From Candidatus Avelusimicrobium vaccinum (lineage in GTDB: Bacteria; Elusimicrobiota; Elusimicrobia; Elusimicrobiales; Elusimicrobiaceae), in the NCBI GenBank assembly GCA_902794895.1, contig CADBIY010000002.1, positions 137,660-201,659 of the forward strand: DNA of 64,000 bases, read 5' to 3'. Every line of letters begins with the position of its first letter. Positions within the stretch are counted from its first letter, which is position 1. The position numbers and the translations under genes were made by a program. Shown here piece after piece: positions 44,785-53,188 of this stretch. The notes under the pieces were generated by a model. That model did not search any database and was not told the DNA's origin. It worked only from the letters and a program-made list of their open reading frames with translations.

Positions 44785-44996
44785 ATAATCTAACCATCTA
44801 CGGGTAGTCCAAGCGCAGTGTTGTTGTTTCTGCCATCCGTTTGTTTTACTCGCTGTCTTACTAACGCTTATGCGTATGGACATACGAGCATACAACAATA
44901 TGGCATTTGTGCGCTCGGAATGGTCGCTCCTTTTCAAAGAGCCGAGCTGGACATCAGCTCACGACGTTGTGGGAGAGTTAGACCTTTCAACCGAAC
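44785..44996 (-). ncRNA. Candidate retron msr-msd RNA
   Basis: Read leftward from the promoter at 45003-45031. TCTAAC near the 5' end (44977-44982) pairs with GTTAGA near the 3' end (44789-44794), as a1/a2 arms would. Two short hairpins (44944-44960 and 44926-44942) fit msr stems. Then CCGAGCGCA pairs with TGCGCTTGG (44910-44918 with 44809-44817, one G-T) and TTGTTGT with ACAACAA, with a CGTATG/CATACG tip: a long msd-like stem. The retron RT lies downstream. The branching G cannot be fixed by eye. Confidence 0.6.
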
Positions 44997-45002
44997 AAAT
45001 AT

Positions 45003-45031
45003 ATTGTACATAAAAAATAATTTCTCTGCAA
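45003..45031 (-). promoter_or_regulatory. Promoter of the retron RNA and operon
   Basis: TTGCAG (45026-45031) and TACAAT (45003-45008) on the minus strand are 17 nt apart. Transcription would start near 44996, just before the first arm of the RNA. Confidence 0.7.
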
Positions 45032-45118
45032 GCGAAAATTTTTAGCAAGCGATTTAAAACTATAAAAAGTCGGGAAAACTATGTCCATTTATATTTATAT
45101 ATTCCAAAGGAGATAAAT

Positions 45119-45232
45119 ATGCATTTAATTCGTTTATTACACGTAAGAACCAAAGTAAAACCGAAAAAGATAAAGCATTTAAGGATTAAACTTAATAAAA
45201 AACATGCTTTTATTCGCGTATTACCTCAATAG
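45119..45232 (+). CDS. 37-residue basic peptide
   Basis: AAAGGAG precedes the ATG. The peptide starts MHLIRLLHVRTKVK, contains 14 Lys/Arg and ends FIRVLPQ. A terminator follows at once, so the gene is transcribed alone, divergently from the retron. Function unknown; a toxin-like or ribosomal-protein-like peptide is possible. Confidence 0.6.
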   Translation: MHLIRLLHVRTKVKPKKIKHLRIKLNKKHAFIRVLPQ

Positions 45233-45240
45233 GTAAAAAT

Positions 45241-45275
45241 AATCCCCTAGAATTTAGTTATAGGGGATTTGTTTC
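45241..45275 (+). terminator. Terminator of the basic-peptide gene
   Basis: AATCCCCTA and TAGGGGATT form a 9-bp stem, with TTTGTTTC after it. Confidence 0.8.
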
Positions 45276-45294
45276 TATATTCCATATTTTGCCG

Positions 45295-45362
45295 TTATCG
45301 GCAATAAATTTAGCATTTATTTTAATTTGTTTATTGATTTATTGCCGATAAATAATTATACT
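45295..45362 (+). promoter_or_regulatory. Fic gene promoter with a 15-bp inverted operator
   Basis: TTGATT (45334-45339) and TATACT (45357-45362) are 17 nt apart. A 15-bp perfect inverted repeat (TTATCGGCAATAAAT at 45295-45309 and its reverse complement at 45337-45351) has its second arm in the spacer. The N-terminal HTH of the Fic protein is the likely binder. Confidence 0.75.
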
Positions 45363-45381
45363 ATTCATATAGGAGGATTTT

Positions 45382-46272
45382 ATGGAATATATATCGGTTG
45401 CAAAAGCTGCTAAAAAATGGAATATTTCGGAAAGAAGTGTGCGTAATTATTGCACACAAGGGCGCATAGAGGGAGCTTTTTTAACTGGCAAAACATGGAA
45501 TATTCCTAGCGATGCCATTAAACCCTCCCGTAAGAAAAAACCCATAGAAACCAAGAATGATGTGCTTAATGTATTAAAGGCAGAGCAGGCCTCCAAGCAA
45601 CATGGTGGGTTTTACCATAAAATACAAATTGATTTGACCTATAACTCTAATCACATAGAGGGCAGCCGTCTTACGCATGACCAAACGCGCTATATCTTTG
45701 AAACAAACACAATCGGTGTGGAGAAAGAATCGGTTAAAGTGGATGATATTGTAGAAACGGCTAATCACTTTAAGTGTATTGATATGGTGATTGAAAATGC
45801 CAACTATAAATTAAGCGAGCATTTTCTCAAAGAATTACACCGCGTGCTTAAAAATGGCACTTCAGATAGCCGAAAAGCGTGGTTTGCGGTGGGAGATTAT
45901 AAAAAACGCCCTAATGAAGTGGGTAATAACCCGACTACGCCACCCGAACAAGTAGCGACCCAGATGAAGGCGCTCTTAGCCCAATATCTTAAAAAAGAAA
46001 AGCATACGCTTGAAGAGTTGCTTGATTTTCATTATCAATTTGAAGCTATACACCCTTTTCAAGATGGTAATGGACGTATCGGTCGATTAGTGCTATTTAA
46101 AGAATGCTTAAAAAATGGGATTGTGCCATTTATAATTACAGATGACATAAAATATTTCTATTACAAGGGACTAAAAGAATGGCCACAAAACCACGAACGC
46201 TTACGTGATACTTGTTTATCGGCGCAAGACCGAATGAAAGTCATCTTAGATTATTTTAAGATAGATTGTTGA
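45382..46272 (+). CDS. Fic protein with an N-terminal HTH domain
   Basis: A 296-residue protein. Residues 1-55 are an excisionase/MerR-like helix-turn-helix (YISVAKAAKKWNISERSVRNY, with a GRIEGAF wing). The Fic part has the inhibitory SNHIEGSRL motif (about residue 88) and HPFQDGNGRIGRL (about 216), both intact. The DNA-binding domain joined to the self-inhibited Fic fold suggests autoregulation through the inverted repeat upstream. AGGAGG precedes the ATG. Confidence 0.9.
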   Translation: MEYISVAKAAKKWNISERSVRNYCTQGRIEGAFLTGKTWNIPSDAIKPSRKKKPIETKNDVLNVLKAEQASKQHGGFYHKIQIDLTYNSNHIEGSRLTHDQTRYIFETNTIGVEKESVKVDDIVETANHFKCIDMVIENANYKLSEHFLKELHRVLKNGTSDSRKAWFAVGDYKKRPNEVGNNPTTPPEQVATQMKALLAQYLKKEKHTLEELLDFHYQFEAIHPFQDGNGRIGRLVLFKECLKNGIVPFIITDDIKYFYYKGLKEWPQNHERLRDTCLSAQDRMKVILDYFKIDC

Positions 46273-46339
46273 CGAAATAGCCAAATAAGTAAAAAATTGA
46301 TAAAGTAAGAATATATTGATTTGGAAGGAGTAATAATTT

Positions 46340-46590
46340 AACCCAAGCCTTAAATGTGGCTTGATTACAATTAGTACTGTTTTTGGTGGTTTAGTGTTTT
46401 GCTAAACCCTACTGTGGTACGATCCACAGAGATTAGGAACCAAAACAGTCGCTATTGCCAATGGAAGCGGCCTTATAACCCGCATCTGTTGGTGAGTAAT
46501 CCTGTTATCTGATTTGTAATCGGTAATGGGTAGGCGGCTGTTTATTTGTGTAGTCCTAATCTCACAAATAGCAGTCGTCTTTTTTATTGG
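46340..46590 (+). ncRNA. Candidate orphan structured RNA with strong terminator
   Basis: Nested pairings: GATTACAA (46363-46370) with TTGTAATC (46514-46521); within it ACTGTTTTTGG (46376-46386) with CCAAAACAGT (46440-46449), which encloses two hairpins GGTTTAG/CTAAACC and CTGTGG/CCACAG, a three-way junction. The stretch ends in a 16-bp two-part stem (46533-46579) followed by TTTTTT. It lies between the Fic and HrgA-like genes and encodes no protein. I cannot place it in a known class. Confidence 0.55.
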
Positions 46591-46667
46591 TAAAAAATTA
46601 CAAGGAAGAAGTAAAAATAGAAGATACTAGTGGGACAAGAGAAGAAAACAAAAATTAAGGAGAAAAT

Positions 46668-47609
46668 ATGAATAAAACATCAAAATCTATGCCCGTAAAA
46701 CAAATAGTGGCACAAATTATCAAAAATAACAATGAATATTTAACAGCAGCCGAGATTGCTCAACGCATGTTAGAACAAGCCAATGAATATGAGTATGTGG
46801 AACAATTGTTGAAAGAAAAAGCGCCAGAAGAAGATTTAGATAGTGTTAAGCAATTTCTTCAAAGAAATATTACAAGTTTATATTGTCAGAAATCGTTACA
46901 GCCCTTGCATATTTCAGCCACATCAGAAAGACCAAGACGTTTTTATTATGATAATTTGGCTTCCACTGAATTACGAGCAGATACCCCAAGAAGAAAGGAA
47001 AACGAGAAAGATTTATATCCCATTCTTATGCAATTCTGTAAACGAGTATTAAATATTGATACTCTTCGGCTGAATGAAAAAACTTCTACTAGATTAGCTG
47101 AAAAAAGAAATGATTGGTTACATGCCGATATTGTAGGGTTTGAAGATTTGGTAAACAAATTTCAAAATGTAGATACCAAGGGATGTATGATTGAATATTC
47201 GTGTGAACGCAGTTTGTTATATTCTTTTGAAGTTAAGGATGGCATAATTGATAAGGGCAATTTGAGACGATATTTCTTCCAAGCGGTCTCAAATTCATCT
47301 TGGGCTAATTTTTCCTATTTAGTCGCTGAAGAAATAAACGATGCTACTAAAGAAGAACTTCAATTACTATGTGAAAGTTTTAAAATAGGATTTATTAAAT
47401 TAAATCGAAAAGAACCCGAGGAAAGCGAAATTATTATTCAAGCACCCAAAACAGCATTGGATTGGAATATGATGGATAGGATTGCACAAGTTAATTCCGA
47501 TTTTAAAAAATATCTTAACAACATATCATTGGCTTATAGAGGTCATAATAATCCCGATATCAAAAAACCGAAATGGGACTCGGACAAATTTGCTATTGAT
47601 CCCGAATAA
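46668..47609 (+). CDS. HrgA/COG2958-like protein: HARE-HTH plus nuclease-like fold
   Basis: A 313-residue protein. The N terminus (VKQIVAQIIKNNNEYLTAAEIAQRM) is a HARE-type winged helix. The C-terminal half has HADIVGFEDL, LYSFEVKDG and FFQAVSNSSWANF, which fit the Asp, Glu-x-Lys and Gln positions of a restriction-endonuclease-like fold. Relatives (HrgA, COG2958) are often found beside restriction systems; no methylase is seen here. AAGGAG precedes the ATG. Confidence 0.7.
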   Translation: MNKTSKSMPVKQIVAQIIKNNNEYLTAAEIAQRMLEQANEYEYVEQLLKEKAPEEDLDSVKQFLQRNITSLYCQKSLQPLHISATSERPRRFYYDNLASTELRADTPRRKENEKDLYPILMQFCKRVLNIDTLRLNEKTSTRLAEKRNDWLHADIVGFEDLVNKFQNVDTKGCMIEYSCERSLLYSFEVKDGIIDKGNLRRYFFQAVSNSSWANFSYLVAEEINDATKEELQLLCESFKIGFIKLNRKEPEESEIIIQAPKTALDWNMMDRIAQVNSDFKKYLNNISLAYRGHNNPDIKKPKWDSDKFAIDPE

Positions 47610-47657
47610 TTCAAGAGCATAAAATTTTGTAGATATTTAATTTTAAGGAGATAAAAA

Positions 47658-48035
47658 ATGGCGTTAATAAAATGTAAAGAATGTGGTAAAGAATTTTCGG
47701 ACATGGCTGATGCTTGTCCGAATTGTGGATATAACCCTACACGTGCAAAGGAAAAAGCAATGGGTTTAAAGCCAAGAGCCGAAAGAAAAAGTAAAACCGT
47801 TGCTCTGTTGCTTACGTTCTTTTTATGGTGGGTAGGTGGAGAATTTTTCTACTTGGGCAACCTTGGAATGGGGATTACTACCCTCATTGTTGGAGGTATT
47901 ACCTTAGTTATAGGATTATATCCATTTTTCCTATTTGTGTGGGCGATTTGTGCCATTGTTCGGTTTATACGGATTGCCTGTATGAATGAAGAAGAATTTG
48001 ACAAAGCATATAACAGTATTCAAAAAGGAGAATAA
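47658..48035 (+). CDS. Zinc-ribbon TM2-domain membrane protein
   Basis: A 125-residue protein. An N-terminal zinc ribbon (CKECGKEF, CPNCGY) is followed by a two-helix TM2 domain with GGEFFYLGNLGMG and a charged tail. TM2 proteins are widespread membrane proteins without a settled role. It is 5 nt ahead of the next lipoprotein gene, so they are an operon. Confidence 0.85.
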   Translation: MALIKCKECGKEFSDMADACPNCGYNPTRAKEKAMGLKPRAERKSKTVALLLTFFLWWVGGEFFYLGNLGMGITTLIVGGITLVIGLYPFFLFVWAICAIVRFIRIACMNEEEFDKAYNSIQKGE

Positions 48036-48039
48036 AAAA

Positions 48040-48858
48040 ATGAAAAAACTACTAAGTTCATTAATGAGTTGTTTAATTTTAGGAGCATGTACAACGTTAA
48101 CACCGGAACAAAAGGAAGAACGTTTAAGACAAAAAAGACAACTCTTCGAGCAAGAAGTTAGCAGACCCGAGCTTGAACAAAAATGTGAATTGCCAAAAGT
48201 AGAACGTCCTGTTGTTGAAGTTTCGGTTCCATTAGATGAGGTGCCTACTTATGATTGTTTGTCAATTAATTTTACAGGTTTTCTCCCTCTTCAAAAGCTC
48301 AATAATAGGGAAATATTGGCTTACGTATGTCTTGGTTTGAGATGTAATGGCCATTATGATCCCTATGGACGCCAACAACCATATCATATTAAATTCCCCT
48401 ATGCATTGGGCGATTTGATGACCAATACAATTTATCCCCTACGAGAAGATATATGTATGAATGAAGATGAAAAAGTATATCAATATACTACGACAGGGGG
48501 ATTAACGGTTACTACTTTGTCTATGAAATTTGTGAAAAAACGCAAATATTCACAACAAGAACGCCAACGGGTACGAAAAAAAATGATAGAAGAAAAACGT
48601 GAAGTAGAAGAATTATTTGCACAACAGGAATACGAGAATAAAAGGGCGGCTGCTCAAAGAGAGTATGATACTTGTCGCCATACAGTGGGGAAAGAACTTC
48701 TCGAAAGATGGCAAGCAGCCACAAGCAAACAACATTATTGTCAAATGCTTGAGGAGTGGCTTAATTCGAGGGCTTATCTTGGATGGATTGGGTATAGTGG
48801 TAACACTGCTCCTGTTATTATCCGTTCATATTACAACGAAACGTGTCCTGTAAAATAA
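48040..48858 (+). CDS. Lipoprotein of unknown function
   Basis: A 272-residue lipoprotein. The start at 48040 gives MKKLLSSLMSCLILGAC, with AAAGGAG upstream; a reading that starts earlier, inside the TM2 gene, is rejected. A conserved-looking strand domain (about 70-160) precedes a long charged helix (KKRKYSQQERQRVRKKMIEE) and a Trp-rich end. Terminator follows. Confidence 0.75.
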   Translation: MKKLLSSLMSCLILGACTTLTPEQKEERLRQKRQLFEQEVSRPELEQKCELPKVERPVVEVSVPLDEVPTYDCLSINFTGFLPLQKLNNREILAYVCLGLRCNGHYDPYGRQQPYHIKFPYALGDLMTNTIYPLREDICMNEDEKVYQYTTTGGLTVTTLSMKFVKKRKYSQQERQRVRKKMIEEKREVEELFAQQEYENKRAAAQREYDTCRHTVGKELLERWQAATSKQHYCQMLEEWLNSRAYLGWIGYSGNTAPVIIRSYYNETCPVK

Positions 48859-48880
48859 TTACTGCTTGCATTATATATAG

Positions 48881-48910
48881 CCCCTAATAAGCATTTTTTA
48901 TTAGGGGTAT
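48881..48910 (+). terminator. Terminator of the TM2/lipoprotein operon
   Basis: CCCCTAATAA and TTATTAGGGG pair around a 7-nt loop. Confidence 0.75.
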
Positions 48911-48980
48911 TCTATTCATTTTCCCAAACAAAAAAAATACTAAGAAAACAAAGAAAAAGAAAATTATTAAAAAGCTTTCT

Positions 48981-49403
48981 TTAAAGTAAGTATTGATTGA
49001 AATCGTCTTTCCTGTCTTCCACGTATTGGAATAACCGATAAACGGTAGAAGGAGATGTCTTTTTACTCATATACTGACGAGCCATTTTAATTACCTTTGC
49101 CTTGTTGCAAGTTAAAAAACCATATTTATTACTGTTATTTTCGTGGTCATACAAAAAACGTCTAAAAAACATACAAGGAACTGGATATTTTTCATGCCGT
49201 CTTTGATGTCCGTATTTACGTTCTAAAGTCTGAATAGGTTGATTGTAAATAGAACTCCAACGCTTTAACGTGGCAATTGAAATGCCGTACTTCGTTAAAG
49301 CCGCCTTCCAGGTATTATTTCTAGCAAATTCTACCACCTCTTCACGTTCCGAGGTATCTAAAATAATCGTATAAGGTTTTTTGGGGGTGGTTTTATCTCG
49401 CAT
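48981..49403 (-). CDS. Putative HTH DNA-binding protein of the island
   Basis: A 140-residue basic protein. TWKAALTKYGISIATLKRWSSIY (about residues 32-54) looks like the helix-turn-helix of transposase OrfA or homeodomain-like proteins, and a second one (SKKTSPSTVYRLF) lies near residue 115. No catalytic domain. It could regulate the island or help the recombinase. Ribosome site not obvious. Confidence 0.6.
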   Translation of the reverse strand: MRDKTTPKKPYTIILDTSEREEVVEFARNNTWKAALTKYGISIATLKRWSSIYNQPIQTLERKYGHQRRHEKYPVPCMFFRRFLYDHENNSNKYGFLTCNKAKVIKMARQYMSKKTSPSTVYRLFQYVEDRKDDFNQYLL

Positions 49404-49543
49404 AAATAAATTTTATAATATATATGTATCAATTGAGTGCAAAATATTTTTTATGACGTAAATCTGGGAAAAACGATTTTTCTTTCATTTATGATTTTTG
49501 AATAGATCAAAAGTCTATATCCTACCAAAGGATGAAGTAGTAA

Positions 49544-49702
49544 ATGGAAGAAGGTAAATTTAAATTAAATTCGGAAGATAAAAAAATTATTGAATCGGAG
49601 CTAATGCAATTTGCAGAAGTATTAGTGAACGAATTTTTAAAACAACATGCTGAAACTAAAAAACAGGAGCGGGAAAAGCATGAACAAAGGATTGTTTTCT
49701 GA
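49544..49702 (+). CDS. Small acidic-basic protein leading the recombinase gene
   Basis: A 52-residue protein (start MEEGKFKLNSEDKKIIE), probably helical throughout. It overlaps the first 23 nt of the recombinase gene, so coupling is likely. A weak AAAGGA lies 12 nt before the ATG. It could be a recombination directionality factor, but there is no sequence proof. Confidence 0.5.
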   Translation: MEEGKFKLNSEDKKIIESELMQFAEVLVNEFLKQHAETKKQEREKHEQRIVF

Positions 49703-51176
49703 GAAGAAAAAAGCCGTAATATATTGCCGTGTATCAACGGAAGAACAAGCTAAAGAAGGTGAAAGCTTGGCCAGCCAAGAACGTAAATGCAAAGAATTTG
49801 CAGAAAGAAACGGATATGAGGTTATAGGTAAATTTATAGAAAAAGGAGAAAGCGGGAGGAATATCAACCGAACGCAACTTCAAAAATTATTAACCTGTTG
49901 CAGTGATAAACGAAACGAAGTAGGAGCTGTCATTTGTTTAAAAGAAGACCGATTTGCACGTAATGCTAAAGATGCCACAGCTACAGAGTACATGCTGTTT
50001 AAAATGGGCATTCGTCTTTTATTTACATCGGGTAACAATGAACAAACAGCTAGCGGTAAATTCGTACGTGGAATGAATAACGTTATTGCAGAATTTGAAA
50101 GTAATGTAAATAGCGAAAGGACGATTGCGGGGCTTGCGGAAGCATTATCTAAAGGCCGTTGGACTAGGCCCTTACGAGGATATAGTTTTCAAAAGAATGT
50201 AGAAGGAAAAAAGCAACTTTTTCAAAATGAGGATGCTCCTTTTGTTAAAAAGATTTTTGATTTAGCGGAAAAAGGAGTATATTCGCAAGATGAAATCCGT
50301 AGACAAATGGAAAGAGAGGGTTTTAAAATTTCCAAGCAAGCATTAAGCATGCTCTTACGTAATACGGTATATTGTGGATTATTGCCTGATAAATATAATA
50401 AAAATGGGGGAGAATATATTAAGGGTATTCACGAACCGTTGATTAGCGAAGAACAATTTTTCAAGGTACAAGCGATTTTAGATGGTAGAAGGCCAAATAT
50501 TGTACCTAGAAAACGTAATAATCCCGATTATCCTTTGCGTGGATATGTGTATTGTTACGATTGCAATACAAAAATGACTGCTAGCCGTTCAAAAGGCCAT
50601 ACCAAACACTTTTACTATTATCATTGTAAGAAACCGCACTGCAATGCGGCCAGAGTTCAAAAAAAGGTATTGGAAAATGCTTTTAAGGAGTATTTACACA
50701 ATCTAACAATTCCTTTACCCATCATAGACTTGTTTGAAAAATGTGTTATTACTAAATTTAATGAAAAAACACACGATATAACTCTACAAAAACGACATAT
50801 TGAACGTGAAATTGAAAATTTAGAAAGCAATAAGAGCGATTTAATCCAGCTATCCTTACGTAAAATCTTTGATGAAGAAGATATTAAAAAAGAGATGGAT
50901 AAAATTAAAATGCAAATTCAAGAAAAGGAACTAATGTTACAAGAGCTAGCTAATGGTCCGGATGTACAAGCATGTTGGGATTTTGCAAAGAATGTATTAC
51001 TACAACTAGATAAGGCTTGGGAGCAGGGCGACTTAAACTTTAAGCAACGTTTACAGGGTTTGATAATGCCAGCTGGTTTTACATTTAAGGAGAATTTAGT
51101 CAAACCCATAAAAAATCCCTATTTTTTAAGCATTTTTCAGCAAAAAACAGGGAAAAATATAGAGAAGGGTGGATGA
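49680..51176 (+). CDS. Large serine recombinase (integrase)
   Basis: A 498-residue protein. The start at 49680 (MNKGLFSEKKKAVIYCRVST) has AGGAGCGG upstream. The resolvase domain has the catalytic Ser in CRVSTEEQ and Arg in KEDRFARN. The recombinase domain follows (RPLRGYSF, GIHEPLISEEQF), then a zinc ribbon (CYDCNTK, HCKKPHC) and a coiled coil. Its stop codon lies inside the tRNA-His gene, marking one end of the island. Confidence 0.93.
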   Translation: MNKGLFSEKKKAVIYCRVSTEEQAKEGESLASQERKCKEFAERNGYEVIGKFIEKGESGRNINRTQLQKLLTCCSDKRNEVGAVICLKEDRFARNAKDATATEYMLFKMGIRLLFTSGNNEQTASGKFVRGMNNVIAEFESNVNSERTIAGLAEALSKGRWTRPLRGYSFQKNVEGKKQLFQNEDAPFVKKIFDLAEKGVYSQDEIRRQMEREGFKISKQALSMLLRNTVYCGLLPDKYNKNGGEYIKGIHEPLISEEQFFKVQAILDGRRPNIVPRKRNNPDYPLRGYVYCYDCNTKMTASRSKGHTKHFYYYHCKKPHCNAARVQKKVLENAFKEYLHNLTIPLPIIDLFEKCVITKFNEKTHDITLQKRHIEREIENLESNKSDLIQLSLRKIFDEEDIKKEMDKIKMQIQEKELMLQELANGPDVQACWDFAKNVLLQLDKAWEQGDLNFKQRLQGLIMPAGFTFKENLVKPIKNPYFLSIFQQKTGKNIEKGG

Positions 51177-51242
51177 CGAGATTTGAACCCGCGACCTCCG
51201 GTTCCACAGACCGGCGCTCTAACCAGCTGAGCTACATCCACC
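51168..51242 (-). tRNA. tRNA-His (GTG anticodon)
   Basis: 75 nt. Acceptor GGTGGATG pairs over 8 bp with CATCCACC, with the extra G-1 to C73 pair special to tRNA-His. D arm AGCTCAGCTGGTTAGAGC, anticodon arm CCGGT-CTGTGGA-ACCGG with anticodon GTG, T arm with GGTTCAAATC. The terminal CCA is not encoded. The recombinase 3' end overlaps its 3' nine bases. Confidence 0.95.
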
Positions 51243-51314
51243 ATAAAGCGGTATTATATTTTAACAAATTCCAAGAAGGCTTTGCAAACCGCCCCATGGT
51301 TTGTTCTTGTCCGT

Positions 51315-52547
51315 TCAACTCTTTTTACGATCTTTTAAATGTAGCAATTTCTCTTTGAAAAACCGCGCCAGCCCGCCGCGGGAAGTTTCGCGATAATCGT
51401 TATTCATATCCAGCCCAGTTTGCATCATCGTGGCTAATACATCATCGTAAGAAACGCGGTTGTCTCCGTCAGACATGAGTGCATAGGTGGCACAATCCAG
51501 CGCACGCGAAGCCGCCAACGCATTTCGCTCAATACACGGGATTTGAACAAGGCCGTCCACCGGGTCACACGTTAAACCCAAATGGTGTTCCAGCCCCATT
51601 TCAGCCGCATACGCAATCCGGCGGTTATCTCCGCCTTCCAGTTGGCATACGGCCGCGGCGGCCATCGCACAAGCCACCCCCACTTCCCCTTGGCACCCCA
51701 CTTCCGCACCGGAAATGGAAGCATTGGCTTTGGCCATATTGCCAAATAAACTGGCTGTGGCTAAAGCGTGGATAATCGTGCTGTCTTCAAATTCATAAAT
51801 TTCTTTAATTAACCGACACACGGAGGGAACTACACCACAAGAACCGCACGTCGGCGCAGTAACCACCTGACCGCCGGCTGCATTTTCTTCGGCGCAGGCC
51901 AAAGCATACGCAAACAAATTATTCATCCGGCGCACGTAGCGCGGAGAATTTTCCGCTTTATGCAAATAACGCCGCGCCTTGCGGTCCAAATTAAGCGACC
52001 CGGGCAAAACGCCTTTCCGGTCCAATCCGCGTTTCATAGTATCCTGCATCGTTTTCCAAACGAGCGTCAAATAATCCCAAATTTCAGGACCTTCAAATTC
52101 TTCCACATATTCCCATAGCAGCATCCGCTTTTCGGCGGTATATTCCAAAATTTCTTCCATCGAGGTATGCGGATAAATATTGTTTATTTTTTGGCCAAAA
52201 TTCTCATCCGTACGGATGGCCCCTCCGCCAATACTGTATACCACCTGTTCGCCTATGATATGGCCGGCTTGGTCCAACGCTTGCAAACGAAGCGCATTGG
52301 GATGTTTGTGCATAAGGGTAACGGTATCAAATTCAATTTCAATCGGTTTTGGGTAAAATGCTTCCTTAATAGTAAAATCGGTTAAATGTCCTTTGCCGGT
52401 TGCCGCCAAGGAACCATATAAAACGCACCGAAAAGAAACGGCACCCGGATACGCCAAATTAAAAGCCTCTGCCGCTTTTCGCGGGCCCATGGTGTGACTG
52501 CTGGAAGGCCCCATTCCTATCTTATATAACTCTTTTAAAGATTCCAT
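51315..52547 (-). CDS. sdaA: L-serine dehydratase, iron-sulfur type, single chain
   Basis: A 410-residue protein. The beta-type domain (GPSSSHTMGPRKAA) comes first and the alpha-type domain follows (APTCGSCGVVPS, GCQGEVGVACAMAAAA, CDPVDGLVQIPCIERN). The Cys residues for the [4Fe-4S] cluster are present. It deaminates serine to pyruvate, useful for amino-acid fermentation. tRNA-His lies downstream on the same strand. Confidence 0.92.
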   Translation of the reverse strand: MESLKELYKIGMGPSSSHTMGPRKAAEAFNLAYPGAVSFRCVLYGSLAATGKGHLTDFTIKEAFYPKPIEIEFDTVTLMHKHPNALRLQALDQAGHIIGEQVVYSIGGGAIRTDENFGQKINNIYPHTSMEEILEYTAEKRMLLWEYVEEFEGPEIWDYLTLVWKTMQDTMKRGLDRKGVLPGSLNLDRKARRYLHKAENSPRYVRRMNNLFAYALACAEENAAGGQVVTAPTCGSCGVVPSVCRLIKEIYEFEDSTIIHALATASLFGNMAKANASISGAEVGCQGEVGVACAMAAAAVCQLEGGDNRRIAYAAEMGLEHHLGLTCDPVDGLVQIPCIERNALAASRALDCATYALMSDGDNRVSYDDVLATMMQTGLDMNNDYRETSRGGLARFFKEKLLHLKDRKKS

Positions 52548-52594
52548 AATTTTACCCTTAAGACCGAAGATATAAAAATGTTATCATAAATAAA

Positions 52595-53158
52595 ATGAAT
52601 ATACTATCTGTTTTTTTAATCGCTGCCAGTTTATCCATGGACAATTTCGCCGTTACATTAGCCGCCGGTGCTACACGGATTTCTTTTCCGGGCAAAACCG
52701 TTTGGCGCGTTTCGTTTTTATTTGCCGCCGCACATTTTATGATGTTTAGCGGAGGTTGGTTACTAGGAAGCGGAGTAGGACGTTGGATTTATACATTTAA
52801 CTATTGGATTGCCAGTTCTGTTTTCATTTTTATCGGAATCCGTATGATTCAAGAAACCTTTTCGACACAACCCCCGGAGAAATTTCGTTCTTTGCATACT
52901 TTTCATACCCGATTCCTATTGGCTATTGCAACAAGCCTGGATGCTTGGCTCATGGGGCTTGGCCTATCCTTTACACAAATTTCTTTTTGGACCACCGTAC
53001 TCACCTTAAGCGGATGTGTACTGATCACCAGTTACGGCGGGTTTCGAATTGGAGCATGGCTCGGTAGACAAATCGGTAAAACCGCTGAAGCAACCGGTGG
53101 AATTATTTTAATTTTAATGGGTGTAAAATGGTTGCTACAAGGGCTAGGCATTTGCTAG
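52595..53158 (+). CDS. mntP: MntP-family manganese exporter
   Basis: A 187-residue protein with six membrane helices. SLSMDNFAV in the first helix and ATSLDAWLMGLGL in the fourth carry the two conserved Asp of MntP (DUF204). It is divergent from sdaA and followed by a related gene 30 nt on. Confidence 0.8.
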   Translation: MNILSVFLIAASLSMDNFAVTLAAGATRISFPGKTVWRVSFLFAAAHFMMFSGGWLLGSGVGRWIYTFNYWIASSVFIFIGIRMIQETFSTQPPEKFRSLHTFHTRFLLAIATSLDAWLMGLGLSFTQISFWTTVLTLSGCVLITSYGGFRIGAWLGRQIGKTAEATGGIILILMGVKWLLQGLGIC

Positions 53159-53188
53159 AATGAGGACATCCTAATAGCGAGGTATCCC

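Larger units (their letters stand above)
42841..51168. mobile_element. Genomic island next to tRNA-His, with retron and serine recombinase
   Basis: About 8.3 kb of AT-rich DNA between the EAL gene and tRNA-His. It carries the retron, a Fic protein, an HrgA-like protein, a lipoprotein, two candidate RNAs and, at its right end, a large serine recombinase whose 3' end lies inside the tRNA gene. The right end is thus set by the tRNA; the left end is set only by composition and by the gene remnant at 42841. No direct repeat of the tRNA 3' end was found on the left, so the exact ends are not proven. Confidence 0.55.
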
